The notes: a model not told the origin generated them from the letters alone. A DNA stretch of 64,000 bases from Rhodococcus rhodnii NBRC 100604 (GCF_001894925.1 NZ_BCXD01000006.1:124001-188000), one strand, 5' to 3'. Positions 41,649-53,120 are shown, counted from the stretch's first letter. Translations and numbers: made by a program.

Positions 41649-42998
41649 GTGATCGAGAAGGAGCAGGTCGAGCGGGAAGCGGGCGACGGGCACGGTGACG
41701 ACGCCCGCGAGCTCGCACGCCTCCAGCAGCGGATGGCGTCGCTCGACACTCCCGGAGTCGTGGACCTGCTCGGGCGGATGAGCCGCGACGACCGCGCGGT
41801 GGCGTTCCGGTTGCTGCCCAAGGACCGCGCCGTCGAGGTCTTCGAGGACCTCGATCCGGCGCTGCAGGGCGAGCTCATCTCCGGGCTGCGGGCCGACACC
41901 ACGTCGGAGCTGTTCCGCGAGCTCGACCCCGACGATCGCGCGCCGCTGCTCGACGAGTTGCCCGCGGGCGTCGCGTCGCGGCTGCTGTCGGGGCTCTCGC
42001 GCACCGAACGCGACTACACCACGGCGCTGCTGGGCTACCCCGCCGACAGTGCGGGACGGCGCATGTCGCCCGAGGTCGCATACGTACGTACGGGGACGAC
42101 GGCGGCCGATGCGCTGCACCGGCTGCGGATGATCGGCGATCATGTCGAGACGATCTACACCGTGCCCGTCCTGGGTCCGGGGCGATGCGTCGAGGGTGTC
42201 GTCTCGTTGCGGCGTCTGATGGTCTCCGATCCCGACACCCCCGTCGAGGACCTGATGTCGGAGGCGACGACGGTCCGCGCGACCGACGACCGCGAGCGCG
42301 CGGCCCAGACGGTCCGCGACGGCGGCTACGTGGCCGTTCCCGTCGTCGACGCCGAGAATCGGCTGCTCGGGATCTTCACCGTCGACGACGCGATGCGCGT
42401 GCTCGAGGCCGAGGACGACGAGGACTCGGCCCGCGTCGGCGGCGCCGAACCGTTGCGCCGGCCGTATCTGTCCGTGCCGATCGTGCGGCTCGTCCGCGCC
42501 CGGATCGTGTGGCTGCTCGTGCTCATCGTCGCCGCGACGCTCACCGTCGGAGTGCAGTCGTACTTCGAGGCCGAGCTCGATCAGGTCGTCGCGCTCGCCC
42601 TGTTCATCCCGCTGCTCATCGGCACGGGCGGCAACGCGGGATCGCAGGCCGCGACGACCGTCGTGCGTGCGATGGCGGTCGGCGACGTGCGGCCCAAGGA
42701 CCTCGCCCGCGTCGTCGGGCGCGAGATCACGACGGGCTTCCTGCTCGGCGGTGCGCTCGGCATCGTCGGTGTGCTGCCGGCGATGGCGGTGGCCGGGCGC
42801 GACGTCGGCCTCGTTCTGGCACTGACCGTGGTCTGCGTGTGCACGCTCGCGACGACGGTGGGCGCCGCGATCCCGATGATCGCCAAACGGATCGGGATCG
42901 ACCCCGCGATCGTGTCGGCACCGTTCATCTCGACCTTCGTCGACACGACGGGCCTGATCCTCTACTTCTCGATCGCGAAGGTCGTGCTGGGCATCTGA
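41649..42998 (+). CDS. mgtE: MgtE magnesium transporter
   Basis: A 449-residue Mg2+ channel. An N-terminal MgtE superhelix (about residues 20-125, VVDLLGRMSRDDRAVAFRLL), a pair of CBS domains (about 130-255) and five membrane helices (about 280-449) are in order. The pore signature GTGGNAGSQAATTVVRA is intact. Mg2+ bound to the N and CBS domains gates the pore, so regulation is mainly post-translational. No M-box-like leader is visible, with only 46 bases upstream to the previous gene. Confidence 0.92.
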   Translation: MIEKEQVEREAGDGHGDDARELARLQQRMASLDTPGVVDLLGRMSRDDRAVAFRLLPKDRAVEVFEDLDPALQGELISGLRADTTSELFRELDPDDRAPLLDELPAGVASRLLSGLSRTERDYTTALLGYPADSAGRRMSPEVAYVRTGTTAADALHRLRMIGDHVETIYTVPVLGPGRCVEGVVSLRRLMVSDPDTPVEDLMSEATTVRATDDRERAAQTVRDGGYVAVPVVDAENRLLGIFTVDDAMRVLEAEDDEDSARVGGAEPLRRPYLSVPIVRLVRARIVWLLVLIVAATLTVGVQSYFEAELDQVVALALFIPLLIGTGGNAGSQAATTVVRAMAVGDVRPKDLARVVGREITTGFLLGGALGIVGVLPAMAVAGRDVGLVLALTVVCVCTLATTVGAAIPMIAKRIGIDPAIVSAPFISTFVDTTGLILYFSIAKVVLGI

Positions 42999-43024
42999 CC
43001 TGCCGCCGCCGCTACCCTGGCGGC

Positions 43025-43061
43025 GTGATGGAGAAGGCGGCGTGATGGAGAAGGCGGCGTG
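43025..43061 (+). repeat. 17-bp tandem duplication of a ribosome-binding and start-codon unit
   Basis: Two full copies of GTGATGGAGAAGGCGGC (43025-43041, 43042-43058), followed by a third GTGATGGAGAA that starts the siderophore-interacting gene. Each full copy encodes a six-codon ORF MMEKAA whose TGA overlaps the GTG of the next copy. The array thus forms a chain of coupled mini-cistrons. Confidence 0.85.
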
Positions 43062-43883
43062 ATGGAGAACTTCGGGTGCACCGTGACGGGGCGCGAGCGG
43101 ATCGCGTCGAACCTGCTGCGCGTGCGCTTCGAGGTGGGGCCGGGCGACGGCGTGGGGTACGTGCCGATCGTGCCCGGTGACGAGGCCGTCGTGTTCGCCT
43201 TCCCCGGCGGCGAACCGGGTGCGGACGCCGCGCCCCGCAACTACACCGTCCGGTCGTACGATCCGCGCGCGAACGAGATGGTCGTGGACATCGCCGAGCA
43301 CCCGCACGGGCCCGCCGTCGACTGGTTCCGTACCGCCGAGCCCGGCACGCGGGTCCCGGCGTCGGGGCCGCGCTCGTGGTACTCGCCGCCGGCGGCCGGC
43401 CATCACGTCCTCGCGGGGGATCTCGCGGCACTTCCGGCGCTCGCCCGCATCCTCGAGCAGACACCGTCCGGAGTCGAGGTGACGGTGCTCGCCGAGGTGC
43501 TCGCGGCGGACGAGTTGGACTACCTTCCGGCGCGCGCGAACACCGTCGTCGTTCCGCTCGTCGGTTCGGGCAACGGCGTCTCGCCCACCCGCCTCGCCGA
43601 CGCACTCGCCGACCTCGAGTTCGGCGACGACGCGTACTGCTGGTTCTCCGGCGAAGCAGCCGCGACGCGCGCCGCCAAGAAGCAGCTGCGCGGCCGGGGC
43701 TGGTCGCGCGACCGCTACGACGTAGTCGGCTACTGGCGCGAGGACGCCGAGCGGTGGAGCGCGCGATTCGAGCAGCGGAGCGACGAGTTGCTCGCGGTGT
43801 ACACCGGAGCCCTCGCGGACGGACGCAGTGCCGAGGAAGCGACCGATCTCTACGAGGAAGCGCTCGAACGAGCGGGGCTGTGA
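43062..43883 (+). CDS. Siderophore-interacting protein (FAD-dependent ferric-siderophore reductase)
   Basis: A 273-residue SIP/ViuB-type reductase. The FAD-binding domain shows PRNYTVRSYDPRANEMVVDI; the C-terminal SIP half shows GDLAALPALARILEQ and AYCWFSGEAAATRAAKK, with RDRYDVVGYWREDAE near the end. It would release iron from imported siderophores. The start at ATG 43062 (or the GTG just before) is preceded by the tandem mini-cistrons. No IdeR box is evident in the short upstream gap. Confidence 0.87.
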   Translation: MENFGCTVTGRERIASNLLRVRFEVGPGDGVGYVPIVPGDEAVVFAFPGGEPGADAAPRNYTVRSYDPRANEMVVDIAEHPHGPAVDWFRTAEPGTRVPASGPRSWYSPPAAGHHVLAGDLAALPALARILEQTPSGVEVTVLAEVLAADELDYLPARANTVVVPLVGSGNGVSPTRLADALADLEFGDDAYCWFSGEAAATRAAKKQLRGRGWSRDRYDVVGYWREDAERWSARFEQRSDELLAVYTGALADGRSAEEATDLYEEALERAGL

Positions 43884-43889
43884 CGGGCG

Positions 43890-44852
43890 TCAGAAGTTCG
43901 CCGAGATGCGTTGCTGCAGATAGTCCTCCGCGGTGATCGGCGGGTACGTGCCGGCGGCGCTCTCGATGAGGATCTCCTTGTTCGCCTGCGCGAAGAACGC
44001 GATGCTGTAGCGCGCTCCCCGGTGTTCGCCCGGGCCGGGGCTGGTGACGCGGTGGAAGTTCGACGGCAACCGGTCGTCGCTCCATCGCATCAGCATGTCC
44101 CCGATGTTGCACGTGATCGCCTCGTCGGCGGGCTCGATGGGAGTCCACGCCTCCGACCGTGCCTCCTTGCCCGGCAGCACCTGGAGTCCGCCCTGCCCCG
44201 CCCGCTGGAACAGCAAGGTGAGGCAGTCGAAGTCGGTGTGCGCTCCTGCCCGCCACATGCCCGACAGGTCGGCGTCCTCCGGAACCGCGAAGTAGTGCAG
44301 CAGCCGCAGCGTGCTCTGGTAGGTGGGCGACTCGGGATCGTGTGCTCGCGTGAAGAACTCGCGATCGAATCCGAGTCGGTCCGCGAACAGCGACAGAATC
44401 TCCATCGCGAGCAGCCGGCACTTGCGCTCGAAATCCTCGATCACGGTGCGGAACCCGGCGACCTCGTCGTCGGTGGGCCACAGCCCCGACATGTTCGAGA
44501 GCGTGACCTGATACGACTCCTTCTGGTCCGGGGTGCCGATCGACGGGCGGACCTGCGTCATGGACTCCCATCCGGAGTTGAATCGCTTGGGATACCGTGC
44601 CTTCACGTCCTCGGGAAGCGCGAAGAATCGTTCGGCGGCGTCGAAGGCCCGTCGCACGTCGGCGAGGTCGATGCCGTGATCGACGACCTGGAAGAATCCC
44701 GTGTCGGTTGCGGCGGACCAGAGTTCGCCGGCGATGCGGTCGCGTTCCGTCCCGAGCGCGGCGAGCGAGATGCGCCGGACCTCACGGTCGCTGACGGTGC
44801 CGGTACCGCCCATCGCACGTTCGCGGTCGAGTTCGGTGAGGTTCTGATTCAT
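43890..44852 (-). CDS. Isopenicillin-N-synthase-family 2-oxoglutarate/Fe(II) oxygenase
   Basis: A 320-residue non-heme iron oxygenase. The iron ligands are His and Asp in GAHTDFDCLTLL and His in SNFHRVTSP, and the co-substrate Arg is in RYSIAFFAQ. The N-terminal DIOX_N region has TGFFQVVDHGID. Its ATG overlaps the stop of the substrate-binding lipoprotein gene by four bases, so import and oxygenation are coupled genetically. IPNS-family relatives include thymine and other pyrimidine dioxygenases. The true substrate is unknown. Confidence 0.85.
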   Translation of the reverse strand: MNQNLTELDRERAMGGTGTVSDREVRRISLAALGTERDRIAGELWSAATDTGFFQVVDHGIDLADVRRAFDAAERFFALPEDVKARYPKRFNSGWESMTQVRPSIGTPDQKESYQVTLSNMSGLWPTDDEVAGFRTVIEDFERKCRLLAMEILSLFADRLGFDREFFTRAHDPESPTYQSTLRLLHYFAVPEDADLSGMWRAGAHTDFDCLTLLFQRAGQGGLQVLPGKEARSEAWTPIEPADEAITCNIGDMLMRWSDDRLPSNFHRVTSPGPGEHRGARYSIAFFAQANKEILIESAAGTYPPITAEDYLQQRISANF

Positions 44853-46036
44853 GGCTCCGGTCTCCTGGGGCACTCGGTGATCGTGGTGTCGGTGAAGCGG
44901 TTCGTGAACAGGTCCGGGCCGGTGAGCTCCGGAGCGACGCGGTTTCCGCCGTCGGTGAGGATGGGGCGCAGCTCGTCGAGGTTGCGCTGCGTGCGCGCGT
45001 CGTCGTACGTGCCGAACGTCCCGTCGTCCTCGTGCCCGAGCAGTCCGAGGTCGACGAGCACGTCGGTGCCGGCTTCTGCCTGCTCCATCGTGTACGGGTT
45101 GTAGGAGACGTCCTGCGCGACGATGTCCACGATCTTCTCGTTGGTCGCGTGGGGGTCGTCCGCGAAGCCGGCGCCGGCGCGCTGCACGATCGGGACGAGC
45201 TTGTCGAGGCATGCCGAGTGCGACTCGAGGCGGTCGGCACGGACCGCGACGTTCGACGCGTAGATGTCGTACCCGGAGTTCGCGACGAGGTCGAAGGCGA
45301 CCGGTTCGCCCCACGTAGGGACGGCGTGCTCGTACCGGTAGGGCTCGGAGTTCGCGAATCCCTGCTGTGCGATGGACGGGTCGCCCACGGACCGGGCCGG
45401 GGCGCTGTCGTAGCTCGTGTCGATCTGGCCGGGCTGCAGGATCCCCTTGCCGACGAGCCACTGCGGGAAGATCTGGTCCTTCGACACGACGACGGTCGCG
45501 GCGGACTCGCCGATGTCGGCGATCGAGTCCCAGTCCGGGTGGGTCTGCGGATCCCACATGAGGATCGCGGGACTCCGGGTGAGCAACGGCGTGACGCCGA
45601 CGACCGGCTGATCGGTGGACGCGGCGATCAGCTGGTCGCCGTGGACGACGCCGAGCATCACCGAATCGTCCACGTACATCTGGGATGTCACCGACTGGAA
45701 GCCGATCGCGGGACCACCCGCCTTCAGTGTGATGTCGACGCCGGTGTCCTTGCCGCTCGCGACGAGCGGCCCGGTGATCGACTTCTGCTCGGTGTCGACG
45801 GTGTATCCCGGGCCGAGCAACTCGAACAGGCCGCCCATGTCGGATTGCGGCTGCCATTGCAGCTGGACGCCGACGGTCTCGGGGCACACGCCGGCGAGGT
45901 TCTCCTCGTCGGGTGCGGACTCGATGTCGGTGGGGGCGGCATCGGTGGACTCGGCGTAGGCGCAGGACGAGAGCCCGAGCGTGGTGGCCACGAGGGCGCC
46001 GACGACACCGACGAGGCGGGTGCGGGACTGGGTCAT
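44849..46036 (-). CDS. NMT1/THI5-like ABC importer substrate-binding lipoprotein (first copy)
   Basis: A 395-residue lipoprotein with lipobox LGLSSC. The SsuA/NMT1-like ligand domain follows: VGVQLQWQPQSDMGGLFEL, GGPAIGFQSVTSQMY and AILMWDPQTHPDW. It shares these blocks with the second copy at 57334-58533. NMT1-like receptors bind small ring compounds such as pyrimidines, thiamine precursors or flavins. ATG 46036 is the likely start. It is divergent from its ATPase gene, unlike most ABC operons. A -10-like TAATAA lies about 20 bases upstream (46052-46058). Confidence 0.85.
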   Translation of the reverse strand: MTQSRTRLVGVVGALVATTLGLSSCAYAESTDAAPTDIESAPDEENLAGVCPETVGVQLQWQPQSDMGGLFELLGPGYTVDTEQKSITGPLVASGKDTGVDITLKAGGPAIGFQSVTSQMYVDDSVMLGVVHGDQLIAASTDQPVVGVTPLLTRSPAILMWDPQTHPDWDSIADIGESAATVVVSKDQIFPQWLVGKGILQPGQIDTSYDSAPARSVGDPSIAQQGFANSEPYRYEHAVPTWGEPVAFDLVANSGYDIYASNVAVRADRLESHSACLDKLVPIVQRAGAGFADDPHATNEKIVDIVAQDVSYNPYTMEQAEAGTDVLVDLGLLGHEDDGTFGTYDDARTQRNLDELRPILTDGGNRVAPELTGPDLFTNRFTDTTITECPRRPEP

Positions 46037-46290
46037 GACGACCACAGTGCCGCAGCGTTATTACATGCAATCGAGTCGGTGTAAAGGGAGTGTTAAACGC
46101 GCCGACGCGGCGAGTCGATGCAGACAGATCATTATTCGTGCCGTTCGATGGCGTGACGTCACGCGGAGTTTACTTCGAGAAACCCGTACGAGATACATGT
46201 AATGAATCGTGTCTACCTGACAGGAAAGCCGACGGATGCATGCATAACGCAGATCTGGACGGTCACGGGTTCGATCAGTGGAGGGACACG
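46037..46290. promoter_or_regulatory. Divergent control region of the first ABC cluster
   Basis: Contains a perfect 14-bp palindrome GCGTGACGTCACGC at 46151-46164, a perfect 10-bp ATGCATGCAT at 46236-46245, and an inverted pair of ATTACATG-type elements (near 46060 and 46191-46201). Any could be the operator of the GntR regulator encoded at the end of the cluster. Upstream of the plus-strand start there is a good GGAGGG. Confidence 0.45.
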
Positions 46291-47097
46291 ATGGAACTTG
46301 CCGATCTCACCCACGGCACCGATGCACGCAGACTCACCCGCGGACTCGAGGTGGTGTTCGACGGAGTGAGCCGACGGTTCGACACCGGGACGCTCGCCCT
46401 CGACACCGTCGATCTCGAGGTTCGCCGCGGCGACTTCGTGGCGGTGGTCGGGCCGTCCGGCTGCGGGAAGTCGACGTTGCTCCGCATGGCCGCAGGCCTC
46501 GATCGCCCGACGAGCGGCAGCGTCTCCACAGCCGCGGGATCGACGGGATTCATCTTCCAGGAGCCGACGTTGCTGCCGTGGCGGTCGGTCCGCGCCAACG
46601 TCGAACTGTCCGCGAGGCTGCGGCGCCGAGACCGCGGAGACCGTGCGGCGGTGCGCGCCCGCGCAGCGGAGGCGATTGCGGCCGTCGGGCTGGAGGACTT
46701 CGCCGATCAACTCCCGCGCGCGCTGTCGGGCGGAATGAAGATGCGCGTATCGCTCGCCCGCGCACTCACGCTGGCACCTGATCTGCTGTTGCTCGACGAG
46801 CCGTTCGGGGCGCTCGACGAGATGACCCGGCTCGACATGCAGAACGAGTTGCAGCGGCTGTACGCGGAGCGGCGGTTCTCGGCGCTGTTCATCACCCACT
46901 CGGTTTCCGAGGCGGTGTATCTCGCCGATCGCGTCGTGGTGATGACGGCCCGGCCGGGCAGGATCGCGAAGATCGTCGACATCGGCGGTGGGGCAGAGGA
47001 ATTCGCGCATCCCCGAGACCCGGACATTCGTTACGACCGCCGTTTCACCGACCACGTCGCCGAGATCTCGGCGCTGCTCCACGGAGGCGCGTCGTGA
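46291..47097 (+). CDS. ABC importer ATPase (first copy)
   Basis: A 268-residue nitrate/sulfonate/taurine-type ATP-binding subunit. Walker A is GPSGCGKSTLLRM, the Q-loop FQEPTLLPWRSV, the signature LSGGMKMRVSLARAL and Walker B LLLLDEPFGALDE. ATG 46291 has GGAGGG five bases upstream. Its stop overlaps the permease start (GTGA). It powers import of the ligand bound by the divergent lipoprotein. Confidence 0.9.
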   Translation: MELADLTHGTDARRLTRGLEVVFDGVSRRFDTGTLALDTVDLEVRRGDFVAVVGPSGCGKSTLLRMAAGLDRPTSGSVSTAAGSTGFIFQEPTLLPWRSVRANVELSARLRRRDRGDRAAVRARAAEAIAAVGLEDFADQLPRALSGGMKMRVSLARALTLAPDLLLLDEPFGALDEMTRLDMQNELQRLYAERRFSALFITHSVSEAVYLADRVVVMTARPGRIAKIVDIGGGAEEFAHPRDPDIRYDRRFTDHVAEISALLHGGAS

Positions 47098-47963
47098 CCG
47101 AGGTGATCTCGCCCGCGATCGGACACCGCGATCGGACCGCGACAGCGCGGCGACGGAGTCGAGCGAGGCCGAGCTGGTCGCTGCGAAGACTCGGCGAACT
47201 CGTTCTGTGGCCGACGATCTCGCTGATCGGTGGGCTCGCAGCATGGTCGGCCGTCAGCTACGGGGTGCTCGATCCCGATCGCAGATTCCTGCTGCCGCCG
47301 CCGATCGAGGTGCTCCGTTACTCGCTGCTCGACTGGAGCCGGCTCGCCCCGATGCTCGAGGCGCTTGCCGTGACGGCGCAGGTGGCGTTCGTCGGTTTCG
47401 GCGTCGCCGTCGTGGTCGGTGTCGGCACCGGGGTGCTGATGAGCCGGGCCAAGTGGATCGAGCGCATCGTGTACCCGTATGCGGTGGTGATCCAGGTGAT
47501 TCCGATCCTCGCGATCGTCCCGCTGATCGGTTTGTGGTTCGGGTACGGGATGACGGCGCGCACCCTCGTGTGCGTGCTCATCGCGGTCTTTCCCATCGTC
47601 ACCACCACGCATTTCGGTATCCGCTCGGTCGATCGCGGGCTGCACGAGTTGTTCACGCTGTCCGAGGCGTCCCGCTGGGATCGGCTCGTCGCCCTCGAAC
47701 TTCGTGCGGCGATGCCGGCGATCATGACCGGTGTCCGGACCGCGTCGGGCCTCGTCGTGGTCGGCGCGATCATCGGCGACATGTTCTTCGTCAGGGGGCA
47801 GGCCGGCATCGGAACACTGCTCGACGTGTACCGAAGCCAGTTGCAGTCCCACGATCTCATCGCCGCGATCGTGCTGGCGTCCGTGTTCGGCGTGGCGGTG
47901 TTCGCGTTGTTCGGAGCCGTCCAGAAGCTGCTCGTGGGTTCGTGGCACGAGTCGGGCGCATGA
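47094..47963 (+). CDS. ABC importer permease (first copy)
   Basis: A 289-residue membrane subunit with about six helices (for example VLWPTISLIGGLAAWSAVS, VAFVGFGVAVVVGVGTGVL). The EAA-type coupling loop is around ALELRAAMPAIMTGVRTASG. GTG start overlapping the ATPase stop by four bases; the stop overlaps a downstream ATG by four bases too. Closely resembles the second-copy permease. Confidence 0.9.
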   Translation: MTEVISPAIGHRDRTATARRRSRARPSWSLRRLGELVLWPTISLIGGLAAWSAVSYGVLDPDRRFLLPPPIEVLRYSLLDWSRLAPMLEALAVTAQVAFVGFGVAVVVGVGTGVLMSRAKWIERIVYPYAVVIQVIPILAIVPLIGLWFGYGMTARTLVCVLIAVFPIVTTTHFGIRSVDRGLHELFTLSEASRWDRLVALELRAAMPAIMTGVRTASGLVVVGAIIGDMFFVRGQAGIGTLLDVYRSQLQSHDLIAAIVLASVFGVAVFALFGAVQKLLVGSWHESGA

Positions 47964-48752
47964 CCCGAGAAACAGTGCGGGCGCTCGATGCAGCCTGCAG
48001 CGAGGTGGGTTTGCGGTTCCGAAGCGTCGTGGTTTCCCGACGTCGCCGTCCCCGAGGCGAGCTACCCGCACAACACCTGGCCGCCGGACGTCCCGGAGTT
48101 CCGTGGTGCGATCGAACGGTATTTCGCGTCGTCGCAGATGCTCGCGCGGGCCCTGCTCCGCGCGTTCACCGATGCGCTGGGACTCCCGCCGGATCATTTC
48201 GACGGGATGATCGACCATTCCATCGACGTGCTGAAGATGAACAACTACGCGCTCCCCGAGGGTGAGATCGCCTTCGCTCCCGGGATGCAGGGAATGGGTG
48301 CGCACACCGACTTCGGGATCCTCACGATCCTGTGGGCCGATCGGGTGCCCGGACTCCAGGTGCTCGCCACCGACGGCACCTGGCACGACGTCGAGCCCGC
48401 CCCGGGTGCGCTGCTCGTGAATCTCGGCGACGCGATGGCGCGCTGGACGAACGACCGGTGGCTCTCGACGGTGCACCGCGTCGATCCGCCGATCGTGGAC
48501 GGCCGGATCCGGCGCCGCAGGTCGGCGGCGTTCTTCTTCGACGGGAACCACGACGCCGTCATCGAAGCACTGCCCGGGACGGTGAGCGACGAGGCGCCGG
48601 GCTACCCGCCGATTACGATCGCGGAGAACATCGCGATGAAGGTCGCAGGAATGCGCACGGGAACCGCGCCTGCACTCACGCTGCGCGAGACGGCTCGCGT
48701 GGCGGCGGCACGCAGCCACGAGAGCGAGGAAAGGACGGCCGATCTGCCATGA
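47960..48752 (+). pseudogene. IPNS-family 2OG-Fe(II) oxygenase with an internal deletion and frameshift
   Basis: The ATG at 47960 overlaps the permease stop and encodes MTRETVRALDAACSEVGL, the normal start of an IPNS-family oxygenase. The frame then goes wrong. From about 47988 another frame carries PHNTWPPDVPEFR, GAHTDFGILTIL (His, Asp), STVHRV (His) and RRSAAFFF (Arg), the complete C-terminal iron site. By comparison with the intact oxygenase at 43890, roughly 75 codons between the two parts are missing. A shortened protein from an internal ATG (47988, 254 aa) might still be made, but would lack part of the core jelly roll. Confidence 0.7.
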
Positions 48753-49393
48753 CCGCGGCGGAACGCGCACTGCTCACGGATTCGGTGCACGAGCAGTTGC
48801 GTGAGCTCGTCTTCTCGGGCGAACTCGGGCCGGGAGCGCCGCTGAGCGTTCCCGCCCTCGCGGCCCGGCTCGGTGTCAGCCGGACGCCGGTCCGCGAGGC
48901 GGTGCAGCAGCTCATCTACGAGGGCCTCGCCGTCCACACGCGTAACGCGGGGGCCCGGGTCGCGTCGCTCGACGCCGAGTCGGTGCGCTCGGTGTTCCGG
49001 GTGCGGGAGGTGCTCGACGGACTCGCCGCGTACGAGGCGACGTCCTCCGCGTCGCACGAGGTGGTAGCCCGGCTGCGCACGATGGTCGAGGACCAGCGGG
49101 CGCTGCTGGCCACCGAGGCGGATCAGCGCCGCGATGCCGGGCTCGACCTGGAGTTCCACACTCTCGTCCGCGAGACGGCACGGAACCGTCCGCTGAGCGA
49201 GGCACTCGAGCGGCTCGACGGCCAGTCGCATCTGTATCGCTCCGACATGTGGACGTCGCAGCTCAATCGCCGGCTCGCGGTGGACGAACACGAGCGCATC
49301 GTCGCGGCGATCGAGGCCGGCGACGCGGACGGCGCGCGCGTCGCTGCGTCCGCGCACGTCGCGGGTCTGCTCGTGCGGACGACCCGGACCTGA
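48749..49393 (+). CDS. GntR-family regulator of the first ABC cluster
   Basis: A 214-residue FadR-type regulator. The winged helix is at about residues 10-70 (GPGAPLSVPALAARLG, SRTPVREAVQQLIYEGL). The FCD domain has LDLEFHTLVRETARNRPL. The ATG overlaps the oxygenase stop by four bases, making it the last gene of the cluster and its likely regulator. The palindromes at 46151 and 46236 are candidate sites. Confidence 0.87.
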   Translation: MTAAERALLTDSVHEQLRELVFSGELGPGAPLSVPALAARLGVSRTPVREAVQQLIYEGLAVHTRNAGARVASLDAESVRSVFRVREVLDGLAAYEATSSASHEVVARLRTMVEDQRALLATEADQRRDAGLDLEFHTLVRETARNRPLSEALERLDGQSHLYRSDMWTSQLNRRLAVDEHERIVAAIEAGDADGARVAASAHVAGLLVRTTRT

Positions 49394-49402
49394 ACGTCGG
49401 CG

Positions 49403-50773
49403 TCAGCGTGCCGTGAACCGCGCGTGGTCGCGTTCGGTGAGGTCGGCGTAGCCCATCGCGAAGCGCGTGATCGCGTCCACGAACGCCGACCCCTTGCCGA
49501 CGTACCCCGCGATCGCGAACCGGTCGCCGGCGCGGGCGTGGGCGATCGCGAGGGTCCGCCCGCACAGGCCCGCGTACAGCTCGAGGCCGTCGGGCTCGAG
49601 CGCTTCGACGACGACCGATCCCTTGCCGTCGCGGAGCTGCCGGACGTAGAAGTCGCGGGATCCGCCGTCGAGGTCGGGGCCCGACTGCCAGCCGAGGAAG
49701 ATGTCGCTGCTCGCCTGGAGCAACCGCTGGCCGGTGACGACGCGCTTGCCCTGGTTCCGGTGGATGGGGCCCTTCACGTACCGGGAGAGCACTGAGCGAT
49801 CGGCCTCCTTGATCTGCAGGACGAGGGGATCGCCGAGCTGCGTCCCGGTGAACAGAGCGACGAAGCAGCGCGTGCCGACACTGCCGACGCCGACCACCTT
49901 GCGGGCGACCTCGACGAGCTCGAACGAGTCGAACAGGGCGCGCTTGTCGTTGTCGAGGGTGCGGCGGTAGTCGGCGAATCGCCGCTGGATGTCGCGGTGG
50001 ATCTCGGCTGCGCGGTCGGGAGCGACGAGGTCGTCGATCGGCTCGAGCAGCGGCGGGTCGCTGCGGAAGCGTGCACGCGTCCCGTCGGAGACCGTGAGCT
50101 TGCGCAGCGCCTGGGCGCTGTTGCGATCGCGCGCCTTGCGCAGCGCCGCGACCGTCGACTTCGCGCGCGAGGTGTCGAGCTTCTCGCCGATCTCGCTCAG
50201 CACCTCGCCGATCGGAATCCGCATGTACCAGGTGTCGAGATTGCTGCGGGTCGCCGCGGTACGCATCTCGGTCCGATAGCTCCGTGCCGCCGCGGCAGCG
50301 GCGGCAGCGCACCGCTCGTCGTCGATTCCGTTGCACCGCCCCGCCACGACGACGGACGCCGCGAGCCGCTTGACGTCCCACTCGAACGAGGCGAGATGCA
50401 CCTCGTCGAAGTCGTTCAGGTCGAATGCGGTGTTGCGCTCCGGTGTGCTGTAGACGCCGAAGTTGCTCAGATGCGCGTCCCCGCACGCGTGGACGAGGAT
50501 TCCGCTGTCGGGAGTGCGGGAGAGGTCGTCCGCCATGACGAGTGCGGCGCCCCGATAGAACGAGAACGGGGAGGCCGCCATCCGTTCGCGGCGGAGCGGG
50601 ACGAGCTCGGGAAGCCGCTGCTCGTCCTGCGACGCGAGGAGGGCGAGGGGATCGGACCTGTCGGTGGGCAGCCGCGCGAGCTGTGATCGCTCGACCCGCT
50701 TGCGCGTACTCCTGCCGCGCGCTGCGCTGCGGCGGGCACCGTCCGCGGGGCCGTCGGCGGGGCGTCGTGACAT
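49403..50773 (-). CDS. DUF2252 family protein
   Basis: A 456-residue protein of the widespread actinobacterial DUF2252 family, distantly related to aminoglycoside-phosphotransferase-like kinases. Conserved stretches are PFSFYRGAALVMADD, CGDAHLSNFGVYSTPER and AFDLNDFDEVHLA, where the HLSNFG and DLNDFDE segments resemble the catalytic HxDxxxxN and metal motifs of that fold. The role is not known. It stands alone; the 125-bp gap to the DUF1622 gene is a divergent promoter region. Confidence 0.85.
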   Translation of the reverse strand: MSRRPADGPADGARRSAARGRSTRKRVERSQLARLPTDRSDPLALLASQDEQRLPELVPLRRERMAASPFSFYRGAALVMADDLSRTPDSGILVHACGDAHLSNFGVYSTPERNTAFDLNDFDEVHLASFEWDVKRLAASVVVAGRCNGIDDERCAAAAAAAARSYRTEMRTAATRSNLDTWYMRIPIGEVLSEIGEKLDTSRAKSTVAALRKARDRNSAQALRKLTVSDGTRARFRSDPPLLEPIDDLVAPDRAAEIHRDIQRRFADYRRTLDNDKRALFDSFELVEVARKVVGVGSVGTRCFVALFTGTQLGDPLVLQIKEADRSVLSRYVKGPIHRNQGKRVVTGQRLLQASSDIFLGWQSGPDLDGGSRDFYVRQLRDGKGSVVVEALEPDGLELYAGLCGRTLAIAHARAGDRFAIAGYVGKGSAFVDAITRFAMGYADLTERDHARFTAR

Positions 50774-51202
50774 GGCCGATCACCTCGATTCCGATTCGGC
50801 GCTCCGGAGGTTCGCTGTGCTCCTAGTCTGAATCGAGCGCGCATGGCGCGTGCCCGAATCGCGCGCCGTGGCTGCCCGAGTCGGCGAGAGGTGGATCCGT
50901 GGAGTTCGTCCGAGCTGTCGAGACGGTCGCCGACGCGATCGATGCGGCCGGTGTCGTCGTCATCGCGGTGGGCGCCGTCGTGGCGCTCGCGCGCGCCGGG
51001 TTGCGCGCCGGCCGCCGTGATCCACGGACCTATCCGCGGTTGCGGGTCGAGCTGGGGCGCTCGATCCTGCTGGGGCTCGAACTGCTCGTCGCGGGCGACA
51101 TCATCCGCACCGTCGCGGTCACGCCCACGGTGCAGAGCGTGGGCGTGCTCGCGATGATCGTCGCGGTCCGGACCTTCCTGAGCTGGTCGCTCGAACTCGA
51201 GA

Positions 51203-53076
<1,874 letters not shown>

Positions 53077-53120
53077 ACCGGACCCCGGTGTGATGTGACC
53101 CGTGTGAAAGGAGTGCAACC

